Positions 14,678-23,526 of a DNA stretch of 39,834 nucleotides are shown piece by piece. The notes beneath the pieces were generated by a model. The model was given only the letters and a program-made list of their open reading frames with translations. It ran no database searches and was not told the origin of the DNA. The position numbers and the translations under genes were made by a program. Position 1 is the stretch's first letter; every line of letters begins with the position of its first letter. The DNA comes from a virus, in IMG/VR virus record IMGVR_UViG_3300045973_000143, positions 1 to 39,834 of that record; one strand, written 5' to 3'.

Positions 14678-16165
14678 ATGAGCAATCTCGGATTGAACGT
14701 CAGCGACGTCGTCAGCGTGTCGATTGTGATGTCGCCCAAGGCGGCAAGCACTCGCAACTTTGGATCGCTGTTGATCCTTGGCGATAGCGCCATCATCGAC
14801 ACCACGGAGCGCCTGCGCCTCTACACCACGCTGGACGGCGTGGCCGCTGACTTTGGCACGACCGCCCCGGAATACAAGGCTGCTGCGCTGTACTTCGGTC
14901 AGACCCCGCAGCCCTCGACGCTGTATGTCGGCAAGTGGGCACGCGTCGCAATGTCCGGTATCCTGCATGGCGGCATTCTTTCGACGGTCGATCAGGCAAT
15001 CGCCAATTTTACGGGCGTCACCACGGGCGCATTTGGCGTCACCATCGACAGCGTATTGCAGAACGTGACGGCTCTGAACTTGTCCGGCGTCACCAACCTG
15101 AACGGTGTTGCCAGTGCGATTCAGGCCAAGCTGACCGGCGCAACCTGCGTCTGGAATGCCAATCTGAGCCGCTTCGAGATCACCAGCGCGACGACCGGAA
15201 CAACGTCCAAGGTATCGTTTGCCGCGGCGCCCGGGTCCGGTACCGACGTTCGTGCCTTGCTCAAGATCGGCAACACGAATGGCGGCTCGTCCGTCGATGG
15301 CATCGCAGCGGAAACGCTGGTCAACGCCGTGGCAACCTTCGCCAACATTTCGAATGCCTGGTACGGGCTCTATGTCGCATCGTCTGTCGCTCCGGCTGAC
15401 GCCGATGTGCTGGCCGTTGCCGGTTTCATCGAAGGATCGAGCGCCAGCCATATCTATGGCGTCACCACGCAAAACACCACTGTCCTCGACTCGACGCAAA
15501 CGACCGACATTGCCAGCCAATTGAAGGCCCTCGGCTACAAGCGAACCTTCATTCAGTATTCCAGCAGCAATGCGCATGCAGCCGCCTCAATTGTCGGTCG
15601 CGCCTTCTCGGTCAATTTCCAAGGCTCGAACACGACCCTGACGATCAAGTTCAAGCAGGAGCCCGGCGTCGCAGCGGAAAACCTGACCGAGAGCCAAGCC
15701 GCCACGCTTGGATTCAAGAACTGCAATGCCTTCGTCCAGTACAACAACGACACGGCCATCATCCAAGAAGGCGAGATGGTCAATGGCTACTTCTTTGACG
15801 AAGTGCATGGCACCGACTGGCTGCAGAACGATGTTCAGACGGCCGTCTACAACCTGCTTTACACCAGCACGACAAAGATTCCGCAGACGGATGCCGGCAT
15901 CAACCTGATTCTGGCCACCATTGCGCACCGCCTTGAACAGGCTGTCACCAATGGCCTTGTCGCTCCCGGCGTCTGGAATGCTTCCGGATTCGGTGCGCTG
16001 AACCAGGGCGATACGCTACCCAAGGGCTACTACATTTACGCGCCGCCGGTTGCCACGCAATCGCAAGCCGACCGCGAAGCCCGGAAGGCACCGGCGATCC
16101 AGTGCGCAATCAAGCTGGCCGGCGCCGTTCATTCGGCCAACATCATCATCAACGTTAATCGCTAA
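14678..16165 (+). CDS. Tail sheath protein (DUF3383)
   Basis: The 495-residue product belongs to DUF3383, contractile sheath proteins of myoviruses. Visible features include VVSVSIVMSPKAASTRNFG (about 11-29), LYFGQTPQPSTLYVGKW, a central inserted domain, GYKRTFIQYSSSNAHAAASI, and the C-terminal sheath core with VYNLLYTSTTKIPQTDAG and a LEQAVTNGLVAPGVWN segment. The sheath surrounds the tail tube and contracts during infection. Its presence is the clearest evidence that this phage has a contractile tail. Tube and chaperone genes follow. Confidence 0.9.
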   Translation: MSNLGLNVSDVVSVSIVMSPKAASTRNFGSLLILGDSAIIDTTERLRLYTTLDGVAADFGTTAPEYKAAALYFGQTPQPSTLYVGKWARVAMSGILHGGILSTVDQAIANFTGVTTGAFGVTIDSVLQNVTALNLSGVTNLNGVASAIQAKLTGATCVWNANLSRFEITSATTGTTSKVSFAAAPGSGTDVRALLKIGNTNGGSSVDGIAAETLVNAVATFANISNAWYGLYVASSVAPADADVLAVAGFIEGSSASHIYGVTTQNTTVLDSTQTTDIASQLKALGYKRTFIQYSSSNAHAAASIVGRAFSVNFQGSNTTLTIKFKQEPGVAAENLTESQAATLGFKNCNAFVQYNNDTAIIQEGEMVNGYFFDEVHGTDWLQNDVQTAVYNLLYTSTTKIPQTDAGINLILATIAHRLEQAVTNGLVAPGVWNASGFGALNQGDTLPKGYYIYAPPVATQSQADREARKAPAIQCAIKLAGAVHSANIIINVNR

Positions 16166-16176
16166 GAGGCTGACCG

Positions 16177-16623
16177 ATGGCAACTTATTCTTTCATGGAT
16201 GTAAACGCCGCGCTGGTTGGCCCCACTGGTACGCTGTACCTTGGCTACGGCGCGGCCCTCGCCGACGAAGGTATTTCAATCGAGATGGCCGGCGACAAGA
16301 ACACGATGATGATCGGCGCTGACGGAGAAGGCATGCATTCTCTGCACGCCGACAAGTCGGGCACCGTCACCGTTCGCCTGCTCAAAACGTCGCCGACGAA
16401 TGCCAAGCTGATGGCCATGTACGACGCCCAGACCATGTCCAGCAAGCTGCATGGCCTGAACGTGATCACCATCACCAACCCGGTTAGCGGCGACGTAACG
16501 GTCTGCCGAAACGCGGCATTCAAGAAAAAGCCGGCTATCAAGTACGCCAAGGACGGAGACATCATGGAGTGGGCATTCGATTGCATCAAGATCGATACCA
16601 TTCTTGGCGTGTATCCGGAGTAA
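16177..16623 (+). CDS. Tail tube protein (DUF3277)
   Basis: A 148-residue protein with the DUF3277 (KPP10 ORF10-like) pattern: YSFMDVNAALVGPTG at the start, ISIEMAGDKNTMMIGADGEGM, and VTVRLLKTSPTNAKLM, ending with AFDCIKIDTILG. These proteins stack as hexamers to form the inner tube. It lies between sheath and chaperone genes, the standard order in contractile tails. Confidence 0.88.
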   Translation: MATYSFMDVNAALVGPTGTLYLGYGAALADEGISIEMAGDKNTMMIGADGEGMHSLHADKSGTVTVRLLKTSPTNAKLMAMYDAQTMSSKLHGLNVITITNPVSGDVTVCRNAAFKKKPAIKYAKDGDIMEWAFDCIKIDTILGVYPE

Positions 16624-16629
16624 CCGGTG

Positions 16630-17061
16630 ATGCTCGAATTTTCAATTGGTGACAACCAATACCGGGCGGGGAAGCTGGACGCGTTCAAGCAACTCCACGT
16701 TTCCCGCCGGGTGGCTCCGATCATCCCGACCCTGATCCCGGTTTTCGTCAAGATTTCCCAAGACGGAAGCATGGCCAAGGACATGTCCGGTCTTGCCGCA
16801 TTGCTTGGGCCGTTTGCCGATGGCCTGGCCAACATGAGCGACGAGTCGAGCGAATACGTGATCTCCACATGCTTATCGGTCGTGCATCGGCAGGCTTCCG
16901 GCGGCAACTGGGCACCGGTCTGGAACAAGGGAGCGAAGGCCTGCATGTTTGACGACATGGACCTCGGCGACTTGATCCAGATCGCAATCAAGGTCATTGC
17001 GGACAGCCTGGGCCCTTTTATTCAAGGACTACTTACCAGCCAAGCGAGCAGTCCGGAATAA
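16630..17061 (+). CDS. Tail assembly chaperone, short form
   Basis: The 143-residue product (ATG 16630; a GTG at 16627 is an alternative, with GGAG upstream of both) lies between tail tube and tape measure, the place of the gpG-type chaperone. It is helical in the middle (LAALLGPFADGLANMSDESS) and ends LGPFIQGLLTSQASSPE. In most long-tailed phages this gene makes a second, longer product by ribosomal frameshifting near its end; a C CCT TTT slippery heptamer occurs at 17013-17019 in the right register for that here. Confidence 0.75.
   Translation: MLEFSIGDNQYRAGKLDAFKQLHVSRRVAPIIPTLIPVFVKISQDGSMAKDMSGLAALLGPFADGLANMSDESSEYVISTCLSVVHRQASGGNWAPVWNKGAKACMFDDMDLGDLIQIAIKVIADSLGPFIQGLLTSQASSPE
17013..17019 (+). 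promoter_or_regulatory. Candidate -1 programmed frameshift site (C CCT TTT)
   Basis: In the chaperone frame the codons read GGC CCT TTT ATT; the heptamer C_CCT_TTT has the X_XXY_YYZ form that lets both tRNAs slip back one base. Shifted reading continues with TAT at 17019 and stays open to 17261. It lies 40 bases before the zero-frame stop. Confidence 0.65.
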
Positions 17062-17261
17062 CCGCCGATTGGCGCTGCCTGCCCGGTGGCGATGATTGGC
17101 TATTGGCGCCTGTTCGCGCCGGCATGTGCCGGTACGAAAGCCTCAAGGACGGATCGATCGATCTGGCCGACATCGCGCTGATGAATGATGCGATTGCGTG
17201 CCATGCCGACAACGAGGCGTTGGCGAACAGAATAGCGAGGGAAAAACATGGCACAAGCTGA
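17019..17261 (+). CDS. Frameshift extension of tail chaperone (gpGT-like; DUF6889-like)
   Basis: This -1 frame carries 80 codons with clear protein-family character: ADWRCLPGGDDWLLAPVRAG, then MCRYESLKDGSIDLADIALMND and a short charged end. I recall the same pattern as a separate small family (DUF6889-like) between tube and tape measure in related phages. The frame opens at 16953 and holds no ATG, GTG or TTG before that domain, so independent initiation is unlikely and fusion to the chaperone by frameshift is the best explanation. The end overlaps the tape measure start by 14 bases. Confidence 0.65.
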   Translation, partial: YSRTTYQPSEQSGITADWRCLPGGDDWLLAPVRAGMCRYESLKDGSIDLADIALMNDAIACHADNEALANRIAREKHGTS

Positions 17262-18690
17262 CGTCATCCGGGAATTTCTTGTATCGCTGGGATTTCGCAC
17301 TGACGAAAAGTCCCTCAAGAAATTCACCGACGGTGTAGAAGGCGCGACCAAGGCAGTCAGCAAGCTGGTCGTCGGTATTGCCGGCGCTGCGCTGACAGTA
17401 TCGGCCGGGGTTGCCGCCTTCGCTGCGAACATGGAGGCGCTTTACTTTGCAGCGCAGAAGACCGGCGCGAGCGCAACCAACCTTAAGGCATTTGAGAAGG
17501 CTGCTGTCAATTTTGGCGCGGCTTCCGGAGATGCGCTGCAGTCTGTTCAAAGTCTCGCTCGGTGGATGAGAGAAACTCCGGGCTCCGAAGGGTTTCTGGC
17601 CAGCCTTGGCGTCAACACCAGAAAAGCAAATGGGGAGCTGAAAGACACCACAGAGTTGATGGTCGAGCTCGGCCAGGCGCTCAAGGACAAGCCCTACACT
17701 GTCGCCCGACAGTATGGGTCAATGCTTGGCATTGGCGAGGACACGCTGCGCGCCATGATGAATGGCGACTTTTCCCAAGAACTGGAAAAGCAACAGGCAT
17801 TGCTCAAGGATGCAGGATACGAAGAGGCCACCCGCAAGGCTCACGAATTCGGCGTCAAATTGCGCGAAATACAAACGCGCATCGAGGCGGTAGGGGTAAC
17901 CATCGGGACATACCTGATTGACGTTATCAACAAATCCGGACCGATCATCCTGCCGATCCTCGACAAGATCGCCGAAGGATGGAAAAACATATTCTCGTGG
18001 ATCAACGCGGCCGGCGAAGCGCTGGCGAATTCACGTTTTGCCAATGCTATCGGCAAGGGGATGGCGTGGATATTCGACAAGCTGGGTATCAAGGATCAGG
18101 TCGACTCAGCATTGACCGGTAGCAGCAGTTCGCAATCGGATACTGGCAATAAATCGCCTATGGCAAAAGGCGGCGCCGATCCAATGGCCTTCTTCATGGG
18201 CCTTGGCTGGTCGAAAGATCAAGCCGCCGGAATTGTTGCTAATCTCCATCGCGAAAGCACCATGAACCCCAATGCTATCGGCGATGGCGGGAAAGCCTAC
18301 GGCCTCGCTCAATGGCATCCGGATCGTCAGGCAGCGTTTGCCAAGTGGGCCGGGAAAGACATCCGACAATCGACTGCCGAAGAACAAATGGGCTTCGTGA
18401 ATTACGAGCTTACGCAAGGTCAGGATGTCGGGGCGCGCAAGGCCGGCATGTTGCTGAAAGCATCCAACAACGCACGCCAGGCTGGAGAAATTGTTTCTCG
18501 CCACTACGAACGGCCTCTTGAGGCATTGTCTGAAGCGTCGAGCCGTGGCGATTCTGCGGTTCAGATCGCCCAGAACACCACGATCAACGTCAATGGCGGC
18601 GATGCCTCGGCGACTGGCCGTGCCGTGGCCAGCGAGCAGGATCGAGTGAATCAGAATCTCGCCCGTAACATGCAATTAAGGTACAACTGA
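17248..18690 (+). CDS. Short tape measure protein with tail lysozyme domain
   Basis: The 480-residue product has a helical tape measure-like part (1-285) with a hydrophobic Ala/Gly segment at 40-62 (VVGIAGAALTVSAGVAAFAA) and a C-terminal phage tail lysozyme domain (about 308-425) reading FFMGLGWSKDQAAGIVANL, then HREST with Glu336 as the likely catalytic acid and GKAYGLAQWHPDRQ. The tape measure sets tail length and the lysozyme cuts peptidoglycan at DNA entry. At about 0.15 nm per helical residue the tail would be short, roughly 45-70 nm. The ending STTINVNGGDA-like tail also occurs in relatives. Confidence 0.85.
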   Translation: MAQADVIREFLVSLGFRTDEKSLKKFTDGVEGATKAVSKLVVGIAGAALTVSAGVAAFAANMEALYFAAQKTGASATNLKAFEKAAVNFGAASGDALQSVQSLARWMRETPGSEGFLASLGVNTRKANGELKDTTELMVELGQALKDKPYTVARQYGSMLGIGEDTLRAMMNGDFSQELEKQQALLKDAGYEEATRKAHEFGVKLREIQTRIEAVGVTIGTYLIDVINKSGPIILPILDKIAEGWKNIFSWINAAGEALANSRFANAIGKGMAWIFDKLGIKDQVDSALTGSSSSQSDTGNKSPMAKGGADPMAFFMGLGWSKDQAAGIVANLHRESTMNPNAIGDGGKAYGLAQWHPDRQAAFAKWAGKDIRQSTAEEQMGFVNYELTQGQDVGARKAGMLLKASNNARQAGEIVSRHYERPLEALSEASSRGDSAVQIAQNTTINVNGGDASATGRAVASEQDRVNQNLARNMQLRYN

Positions 18691-19268
18691 TGGCTCTCTT
18701 CGATCTCCTCTCGCTGGCTCCATCCGGACGGATCGGAACCATCGACATTCCGGCGACGATTGAGGAGATTTACACCGACACCCTGCAAGTGACGGAACAC
18801 CCGGTTGAACTTGGCGCGTCCATCACGGATCACGCCTTTGTTCGCCCGAGAGAAGTGGTCATTCGCTGCGGCTGGACAAACTCAACGCTGCAGTTGTTCC
18901 TGTCGGCTGTTTCCGAATTGTTCAGCGGGTCGATGTCAGCTTCGGATTATGTGTCATCGGTCTATTCGAACCTTCTAGCGCTGCAAGAAAGCCGTCAGCC
19001 GCTGGCGATTACAACCAGCAAGCGCCAGTACAGCAACATGCAGATCATCGGTCTGCATGTGACGACCGACCAGAGCACCGGAAGCGCATTGATGGTGCAG
19101 GCCACATGCCGCCAGATGATCATTGTCGAAACGCAAGTGACGACGCTGCCGGCCAAGGAAAACCAAGCCAATCCGGCCAAGACGGCCAACATTGAGAACG
19201 CCGGTTACAAGCAGAGCAAAACCTTCTCTCCCATGAGCGGCGGAGCTGTCTCAAGCCAAGGGATGTGA
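18690..19268 (+). CDS. Dit-like baseplate protein
   Basis: A 192-residue protein whose start overlaps the tape measure stop (TGATG). It begins ALFDLLSLAPSGRIGTIDIP, then TLQVTEHPVELGASITDHAF and REVVIRCGWTN, the signature of the Dit-like family that follows tape measure genes in contractile phages. The protein probably forms the ring linking tail tube to baseplate. The C-terminal 40 residues are polar and likely flexible. Confidence 0.78.
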   Translation: MALFDLLSLAPSGRIGTIDIPATIEEIYTDTLQVTEHPVELGASITDHAFVRPREVVIRCGWTNSTLQLFLSAVSELFSGSMSASDYVSSVYSNLLALQESRQPLAITTSKRQYSNMQIIGLHVTTDQSTGSALMVQATCRQMIIVETQVTTLPAKENQANPAKTANIENAGYKQSKTFSPMSGGAVSSQGM

Positions 19269-19269
19269 C

Positions 19270-19584
19270 ATGCCGAAATTCTTCGAAATTCCGCTTTCGC
19301 CAAACCCTCAGCGCTTCACGATTTCGCTCAGTGGAACCGAGTATCAGCTGACGCTTGCCTATCGAAGCGCGCCTGGTGGCGGGTGGGTTCTGGATATTTC
19401 CGACAAGCAGGGGGCGGCCATCGTGCAAGGCATCCCGCTCGTAACGGGGGCCGACTTGCTCGCCCAATACAAGCACCTTGGGTTTGCCGGCCGGCTATGG
19501 GTTCAAAGCTCCGTCAATCCTGACGACGTGCCGACTTTCGATAATTTGGGCAATGCCTCGTTTCTTTTCTGGGTAACCGACTGA
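19270..19584 (+). CDS. Baseplate plug protein (DUF6983/Pam3 plug-like)
   Basis: The 104-residue product reads FFEIPLSPNPQRFTISLSG, then YQLTLAYRSAPGGGWVLDI and GIPLVTGADLLAQYKHLGF, a pattern I associate with the small baseplate plug family known from simple myoviruses such as cyanophage Pam3. It would fill or seal the baseplate hub. It is packed tightly between the Dit-like and hub genes. Confidence 0.72.
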   Translation: MPKFFEIPLSPNPQRFTISLSGTEYQLTLAYRSAPGGGWVLDISDKQGAAIVQGIPLVTGADLLAQYKHLGFAGRLWVQSSVNPDDVPTFDNLGNASFLFWVTD

Positions 19585-20570
19585 TGAGCGTGAAACAGTA
19601 TCTGCGCAAGGCCTCGCTGATCATTGGCGGCCAGGATGGCGATGCACTTGACCTGTCGGCACTGCGCTTCCGTTTTGCCATCCGGCGTGGCGACCTGCAG
19701 ACACCGAATAGCGCAGACATCCGCGTCTATAACGTGTCTGACGCAACAGCTGACCGCATCCGGCAGTTGCAGCCGCAGCCGGAATTCACGCGCATCGTGA
19801 TTCAGGGTGGTTATGACGGAAACTTCGGCGTGCTGTTCGATGGCGAGATAAAGCAGGTTCGCCGCGGGCGAGAGTCGCAAACAGATACCTATCTTGACAT
19901 CACGGCGGCCGATGGAGACAGCGCCTACAACTTCGCGATGTCAGCGATCAGCCTGGCATCAGAGTCCACTTCCCCAAAAGATCAAATCTCTGCGGTGCTT
20001 CAAGGCATGGCGGAATTCTCGATCTCCAAGGGATACATTCCTGATATGCCCGGAAACCAGTTGCCACGCGGCAAGGTTATTTATGGCATGAGCCGTGACG
20101 AGTTGCGCAAGATTGCCCGCAACACGCAGACAGCCTGGAGCATTCAAGACGGAAAGCTGACGATGATTCCGGAAAGTGCCTACATCGAGGGCGATATTCC
20201 GGTCATCACTTCGGCCACCGGTATGATCGGTTTGCCCGAGCAGACCCAGAACGGCATCAAGATTCGTGTCTTGCTGAACCCGAACATCAAGATCGGGCAG
20301 GCCGTGAAAATCGACAACAAAAGCATTCAGGGTTACCGCTTCGGTCTCGGCATTAACCAGCAGGCCGGCAACCTGATGGCAGAACAGTCAATCAAGCTGA
20401 ATGCCGATGGCCTGTATTACGTGATGATTGCCGACCATATCGGAGACACACGCGGCAACGAGTGGTATTCAGACCTTCTTTGCCTGGCCATCGACGCATC
20501 TATCCCGGCCAGCTACATCCCGCGCCAAGGCGTGAATGGTGACGTCGGATCAATCAAGAGGTATGGCTGA
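19584..20570 (+). CDS. Baseplate hub protein (gp27/gpD-like)
   Basis: The 328-residue protein overlaps the preceding stop by one base and the next start by one base. It has beta-barrel-like strands near the N-terminus (LRFRFAIRRGD, ADIRVYNVSDATADRI), TRIVIQGGYDGNFGVLFDGEI, and a middle domain with YGMSRDELRKIARNTQTAWS, followed by a C-terminal barrel. These features fit trimeric hub proteins that hold the spike beneath the tube. Placement before the spike gene agrees. Confidence 0.78.
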   Translation: MSVKQYLRKASLIIGGQDGDALDLSALRFRFAIRRGDLQTPNSADIRVYNVSDATADRIRQLQPQPEFTRIVIQGGYDGNFGVLFDGEIKQVRRGRESQTDTYLDITAADGDSAYNFAMSAISLASESTSPKDQISAVLQGMAEFSISKGYIPDMPGNQLPRGKVIYGMSRDELRKIARNTQTAWSIQDGKLTMIPESAYIEGDIPVITSATGMIGLPEQTQNGIKIRVLLNPNIKIGQAVKIDNKSIQGYRFGLGINQQAGNLMAEQSIKLNADGLYYVMIADHIGDTRGNEWYSDLLCLAIDASIPASYIPRQGVNGDVGSIKRYG

Positions 20571-21322
20571 TGGACAGACGCGAACGATCCGGCGACCCAG
20601 AGGAAACGCAGCGCATCGCCATGGAAGGGCAGCAGGGAAAGGTCTGGACAGCGCTCCCCGGAATAATTGAAAGCTTCGACCCGGCCGCGATGACATGCAA
20701 GGTGCAGCCAGCAATCAATGGCGCTCGCAGCATGGTCAACGGAGACATTCAGGCAGTACAAATGCCCGTTCTCCTCGATTGCCCGGTTTGCTTCCCCGGC
20801 GGCGGCGGCGTAACGATGACCTTCCCGATCAAGCCGGGCGATGAGTGCCTGGTCGTGTTCGCTTCACGCTGCATTGATTCATGGTGGCAGCTCGGCGGCG
20901 TTCAGGGCCAAGCCGAAATACGAATGCACGACCTGTCGGACGGTTTTGTTCTGCCTGGCGTCCGGTCTCAGCCGCGCAAGTTCAATGTCAGCACCTCGGC
21001 GGCCCAGATCAGGACGGATGATGGATCGGCCTATGTCGAGATCAATACGACAAGCAAGGTCATAACGATCAATACCCCAGCCTCAATCAATGTCAATGCA
21101 GGCGGGAACGCATCGGTTGTGGCGGCCGGGACGGCAACCATCCAGGCGGCGAGCATCATCCTGAAAAACGCCGGTACAGCGCTCCGAAAGATTTGCACGG
21201 AACTGTTCATGACGCTCTATAACGGCCACACGCACCCACAGTCCGGAGGTGGCAATACGCTGCAACCAAACCAGCAAGCGGCATCTGGAACCCACACTAC
21301 AAACACTGTGCAGGCGGAGTAA
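20570..21322 (+). CDS. Baseplate spike protein (Gp138/gpV-like)
   Basis: The 250-residue product has a Gp138-type OB-fold N-terminus (VWTALPGIIESFDPAAMTCK, then DCPVCFPGGGGVTMTFPI and GDECLVVFASRCIDSWWQ), a central beta-helix with alternating hydrophobic residues (about 150-200), and a C-terminal YNGHTHPQSGGG. The His-x-His could bind metal at the tip as in P2 gpV; that is a suggestion. The trimeric spike pierces the outer membrane. Confidence 0.85.
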   Translation: MDRRERSGDPEETQRIAMEGQQGKVWTALPGIIESFDPAAMTCKVQPAINGARSMVNGDIQAVQMPVLLDCPVCFPGGGGVTMTFPIKPGDECLVVFASRCIDSWWQLGGVQGQAEIRMHDLSDGFVLPGVRSQPRKFNVSTSAAQIRTDDGSAYVEINTTSKVITINTPASINVNAGGNASVVAAGTATIQAASIILKNAGTALRKICTELFMTLYNGHTHPQSGGGNTLQPNQQAASGTHTTNTVQAE

Positions 21323-21328
21323 CCCCCC

Positions 21329-21682
21329 ATGCAATACCGAAAGATGGATTCTTCCGGCGACTACACGCTTGGCAGCGGGTCCGATTTTCTCAAAGATTCG
21401 CCCGACGCTGTGGCGCAGGCCGTCATGACCCGCCTAAAACTCTGGAAGAGTGAATGGTTTGTCGATACCTCCGATGGCACGCCCTACATGCAGGATGTTC
21501 TCGGCAAGCGGTTCCAGCGCAGCAATCCGGACTCAGCCATCAAATCCAGAATTCTCGGGACGCCTGGCGTGACGGAAATCACCAGTTACGACAGCACGTT
21601 TGACGGGAATACCCGCGCTTTTTCAGTCACCGCCACGATCAACACATTCTATGGCGCCGCGACTATTTCGGAGACTCTGTAA
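21329..21682 (+). CDS. Baseplate wedge protein (gp25/gpW-like)
   Basis: A 117-residue protein that starts MQYRKMDSSGDYTLGSGSDF and continues through a helix (AVAQAVMTRLKLWKSEWFVD) to a C-terminal beta unit (VTEITSYDSTFDGNTRAFSV). The helix followed by an EWF-D motif and a GTPY segment is typical of gp25-like wedge components of simple contractile tails. It lies between spike and gpJ-like genes as expected. Confidence 0.8.
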   Translation: MQYRKMDSSGDYTLGSGSDFLKDSPDAVAQAVMTRLKLWKSEWFVDTSDGTPYMQDVLGKRFQRSNPDSAIKSRILGTPGVTEITSYDSTFDGNTRAFSVTATINTFYGAATISETL

Positions 21683-22855
21683 ATGGCATCGCCCACAGCA
21701 CCGACCATCAGCGCTACCGGAATATCCGCACCGACCTTTGCCGATGTTCTGGCCTACCTTCAGGCGCAGTACCGGTCAATTTTCGGCGCCGACATCTATC
21801 TTGGAAATGATAGCCAGGACGGCCAATTCATCGGCATCATCGCTGCCGCCATCAATGACAGCAATGCAGCCGCAGTGGCCTGCTACAACGCATTCAGCCC
21901 AGCTACGGCGCAAGGCAACAACCTGTCATCAGCGGTCAAGACCAACGGCATCTCCCGTCTTGTAGCGTCCTATTCAACGGTCGACCTGACGATTGTTGGC
22001 GTGGCTGGAACGACCATAAACAATGGCATCGTTTCGGATGCGAATAGCAATAGCTGGCTGCTTCCGGCGTCCGTGGTCATTCCGCTATCGGGGTCCATCA
22101 CGGTCACGGCAACATGTAGTGCAGCCGGCTCCATCGCTGCCGCCGTCGGCACCGTCACCAAGATTTCAACGCCGGTCTATGGCTGGCAATCGGTAACCAA
22201 TGCGGCGGCGGCCAGCCAAGGGGCGCCGGTCGAGTCAGATGCTGCGTTGCGCGTCCGTCAAGGTCAATCAGTTGCAATTCCATCCCTGACCATCCTTGAA
22301 GGCATTGCCGGCGCCGTTGAGTCGTTGGCAGGGGTTAGCCAAGTGCGCGCCTATGAGAACGATACCAACGCGACCGACAGCAACGGCATACCAGAGCATT
22401 CCATTGTCGTTGTGGTGCTCGGTGGCGACTCAACGTCCATTGCCAACGCCATTTCCGCCAAGAAAACGCCCGGGGCTTACACGCACGGTACGACCTCGGC
22501 GACAGTCACAGACAACATCGGGATTGCGCACGTAATCCGGTTCTTCCGGCCAACTGACGCCCCTGTTTCGGTAGCGATTACGATCAAGGCGCTATCCGGG
22601 TACAGCACAGCAGTCGGTGATCAGATCAAACAATCGATTGCCGACTACATAAATTCAACAGCTATCGGCGGTGGCGCTTCCGGATGTGTCGAATGGGATT
22701 ATTCGATCACCGCGGCGAAGTCGGCCGGCACGTCGTTCAAGGTTGCATCGCTGGCGCTGACCGGCTTGCACGGGGCTGGTTCTCCTGATGTCTCGGTATT
22801 GTTCAACGAGAAGGCATCCTGCGCGGTTGCCTCGATAACACTGACGGTGACCTGA
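21683..22855 (+). CDS. Baseplate J-like protein
   Basis: The 390-residue product is a P2 gpJ-like wedge protein: helix-rich N-terminus with FADVLAYLQAQYRSIFGAD and DGQFIGIIAAAINDSN, a beta middle, the conserved APVESDAALRVRQGQSVA block (about 180-200), LEGIAGAVESLAGVSQVRAY, and a C-terminal domain with VEWDYSITAAKS. It polymerises around the hub to form the baseplate ring. Its stop overlaps the next ATG. Confidence 0.9.
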   Translation: MASPTAPTISATGISAPTFADVLAYLQAQYRSIFGADIYLGNDSQDGQFIGIIAAAINDSNAAAVACYNAFSPATAQGNNLSSAVKTNGISRLVASYSTVDLTIVGVAGTTINNGIVSDANSNSWLLPASVVIPLSGSITVTATCSAAGSIAAAVGTVTKISTPVYGWQSVTNAAAASQGAPVESDAALRVRQGQSVAIPSLTILEGIAGAVESLAGVSQVRAYENDTNATDSNGIPEHSIVVVVLGGDSTSIANAISAKKTPGAYTHGTTSATVTDNIGIAHVIRFFRPTDAPVSVAITIKALSGYSTAVGDQIKQSIADYINSTAIGGGASGCVEWDYSITAAKSAGTSFKVASLALTGLHGAGSPDVSVLFNEKASCAVASITLTVT

Positions 22856-23517
22856 TGACAACGGCGGCCGAATATTCTGCACTGATCACCTCGCAGCATC
22901 GCGCAAAGCCTAAGTTTCGCGCCCTGGTCGAATCTGTGGCCGGTTGTTTTGCTGATGCGAACAATGTGTTTCAGGCCATCCCTCCTGCGTTTGATCTTGA
23001 TTTGTCCGTTGGGGCTCAGTTGGACGCGATTGGGTTATGGGTTGGAATTTCACGCTATGTGAATACCCCTTTTGCAGTTTACTTCTCATTCGACACCGCC
23101 AATCTTGGTTTTGACCAGGGGTCTATCAAGGGGCCGTTCGATCCGTCCGAAGGGGTTACAGCGCTGGACGATGGCACGTATCGCATGCTCATCCGGGCAA
23201 AGATCGGCGCGAACAACTGGGATGGAACTCTTCGAAGTTGGCAGTCCGTCATCAATCAAGTCTTTGCCGGATCTGGGTCTATGGTCTTCGCGGTCGATAA
23301 CCAGGACATGTCAATTGATGTGTATGTGGCCGGATCAAAGCCGTCTGCCATCCTGACCTCTCTGCTCAAGAACGGCTATTTGCCAATCAAGCCGGCTGGC
23401 GTCCATATCAACGGATATACCGCATCGTCAGTTCCGGGCGCCCCGATGTTCGGGTTCGACATTTCAAACCAATACATCGCCGGATTTGAAACCGGCGCAT
23501 TCGGTATCTCTCTCTAA
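22855..23517 (+). CDS. DUF2612 baseplate protein (gpI-like)
   Basis: A 220-residue protein with LITSQHRAKPKFRALVESV at the start, DLSVGAQLDAIGLWVGISR, and DDGTYRMLIRAKIGANNWDG, the DUF2612 signature. In contractile phages this family occupies the place of P2 gpI, linking the gpJ ring to tail fibres. The C-terminus is beta-rich and Gly-containing and probably contacts the fibre made by the next gene. Confidence 0.82.
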   Translation: MTTAAEYSALITSQHRAKPKFRALVESVAGCFADANNVFQAIPPAFDLDLSVGAQLDAIGLWVGISRYVNTPFAVYFSFDTANLGFDQGSIKGPFDPSEGVTALDDGTYRMLIRAKIGANNWDGTLRSWQSVINQVFAGSGSMVFAVDNQDMSIDVYVAGSKPSAILTSLLKNGYLPIKPAGVHINGYTASSVPGAPMFGFDISNQYIAGFETGAFGISL

Positions 23518-23526
23518 GGGGGCTTT

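Noticed and set aside
14333-15577. Long 414-residue open frame on the minus strand
   Set aside because: It lies antisense to the neck terminator and sheath genes, which have clear family motifs. GC-rich codons keep the opposite frame open; the product is Arg/Gly/Asp-rich and has no motif, start signal or operon context.
16245-16997. 250-residue minus-strand open frame
   Set aside because: It overlaps the tube and chaperone genes in the opposite direction and shows typical shadow composition.
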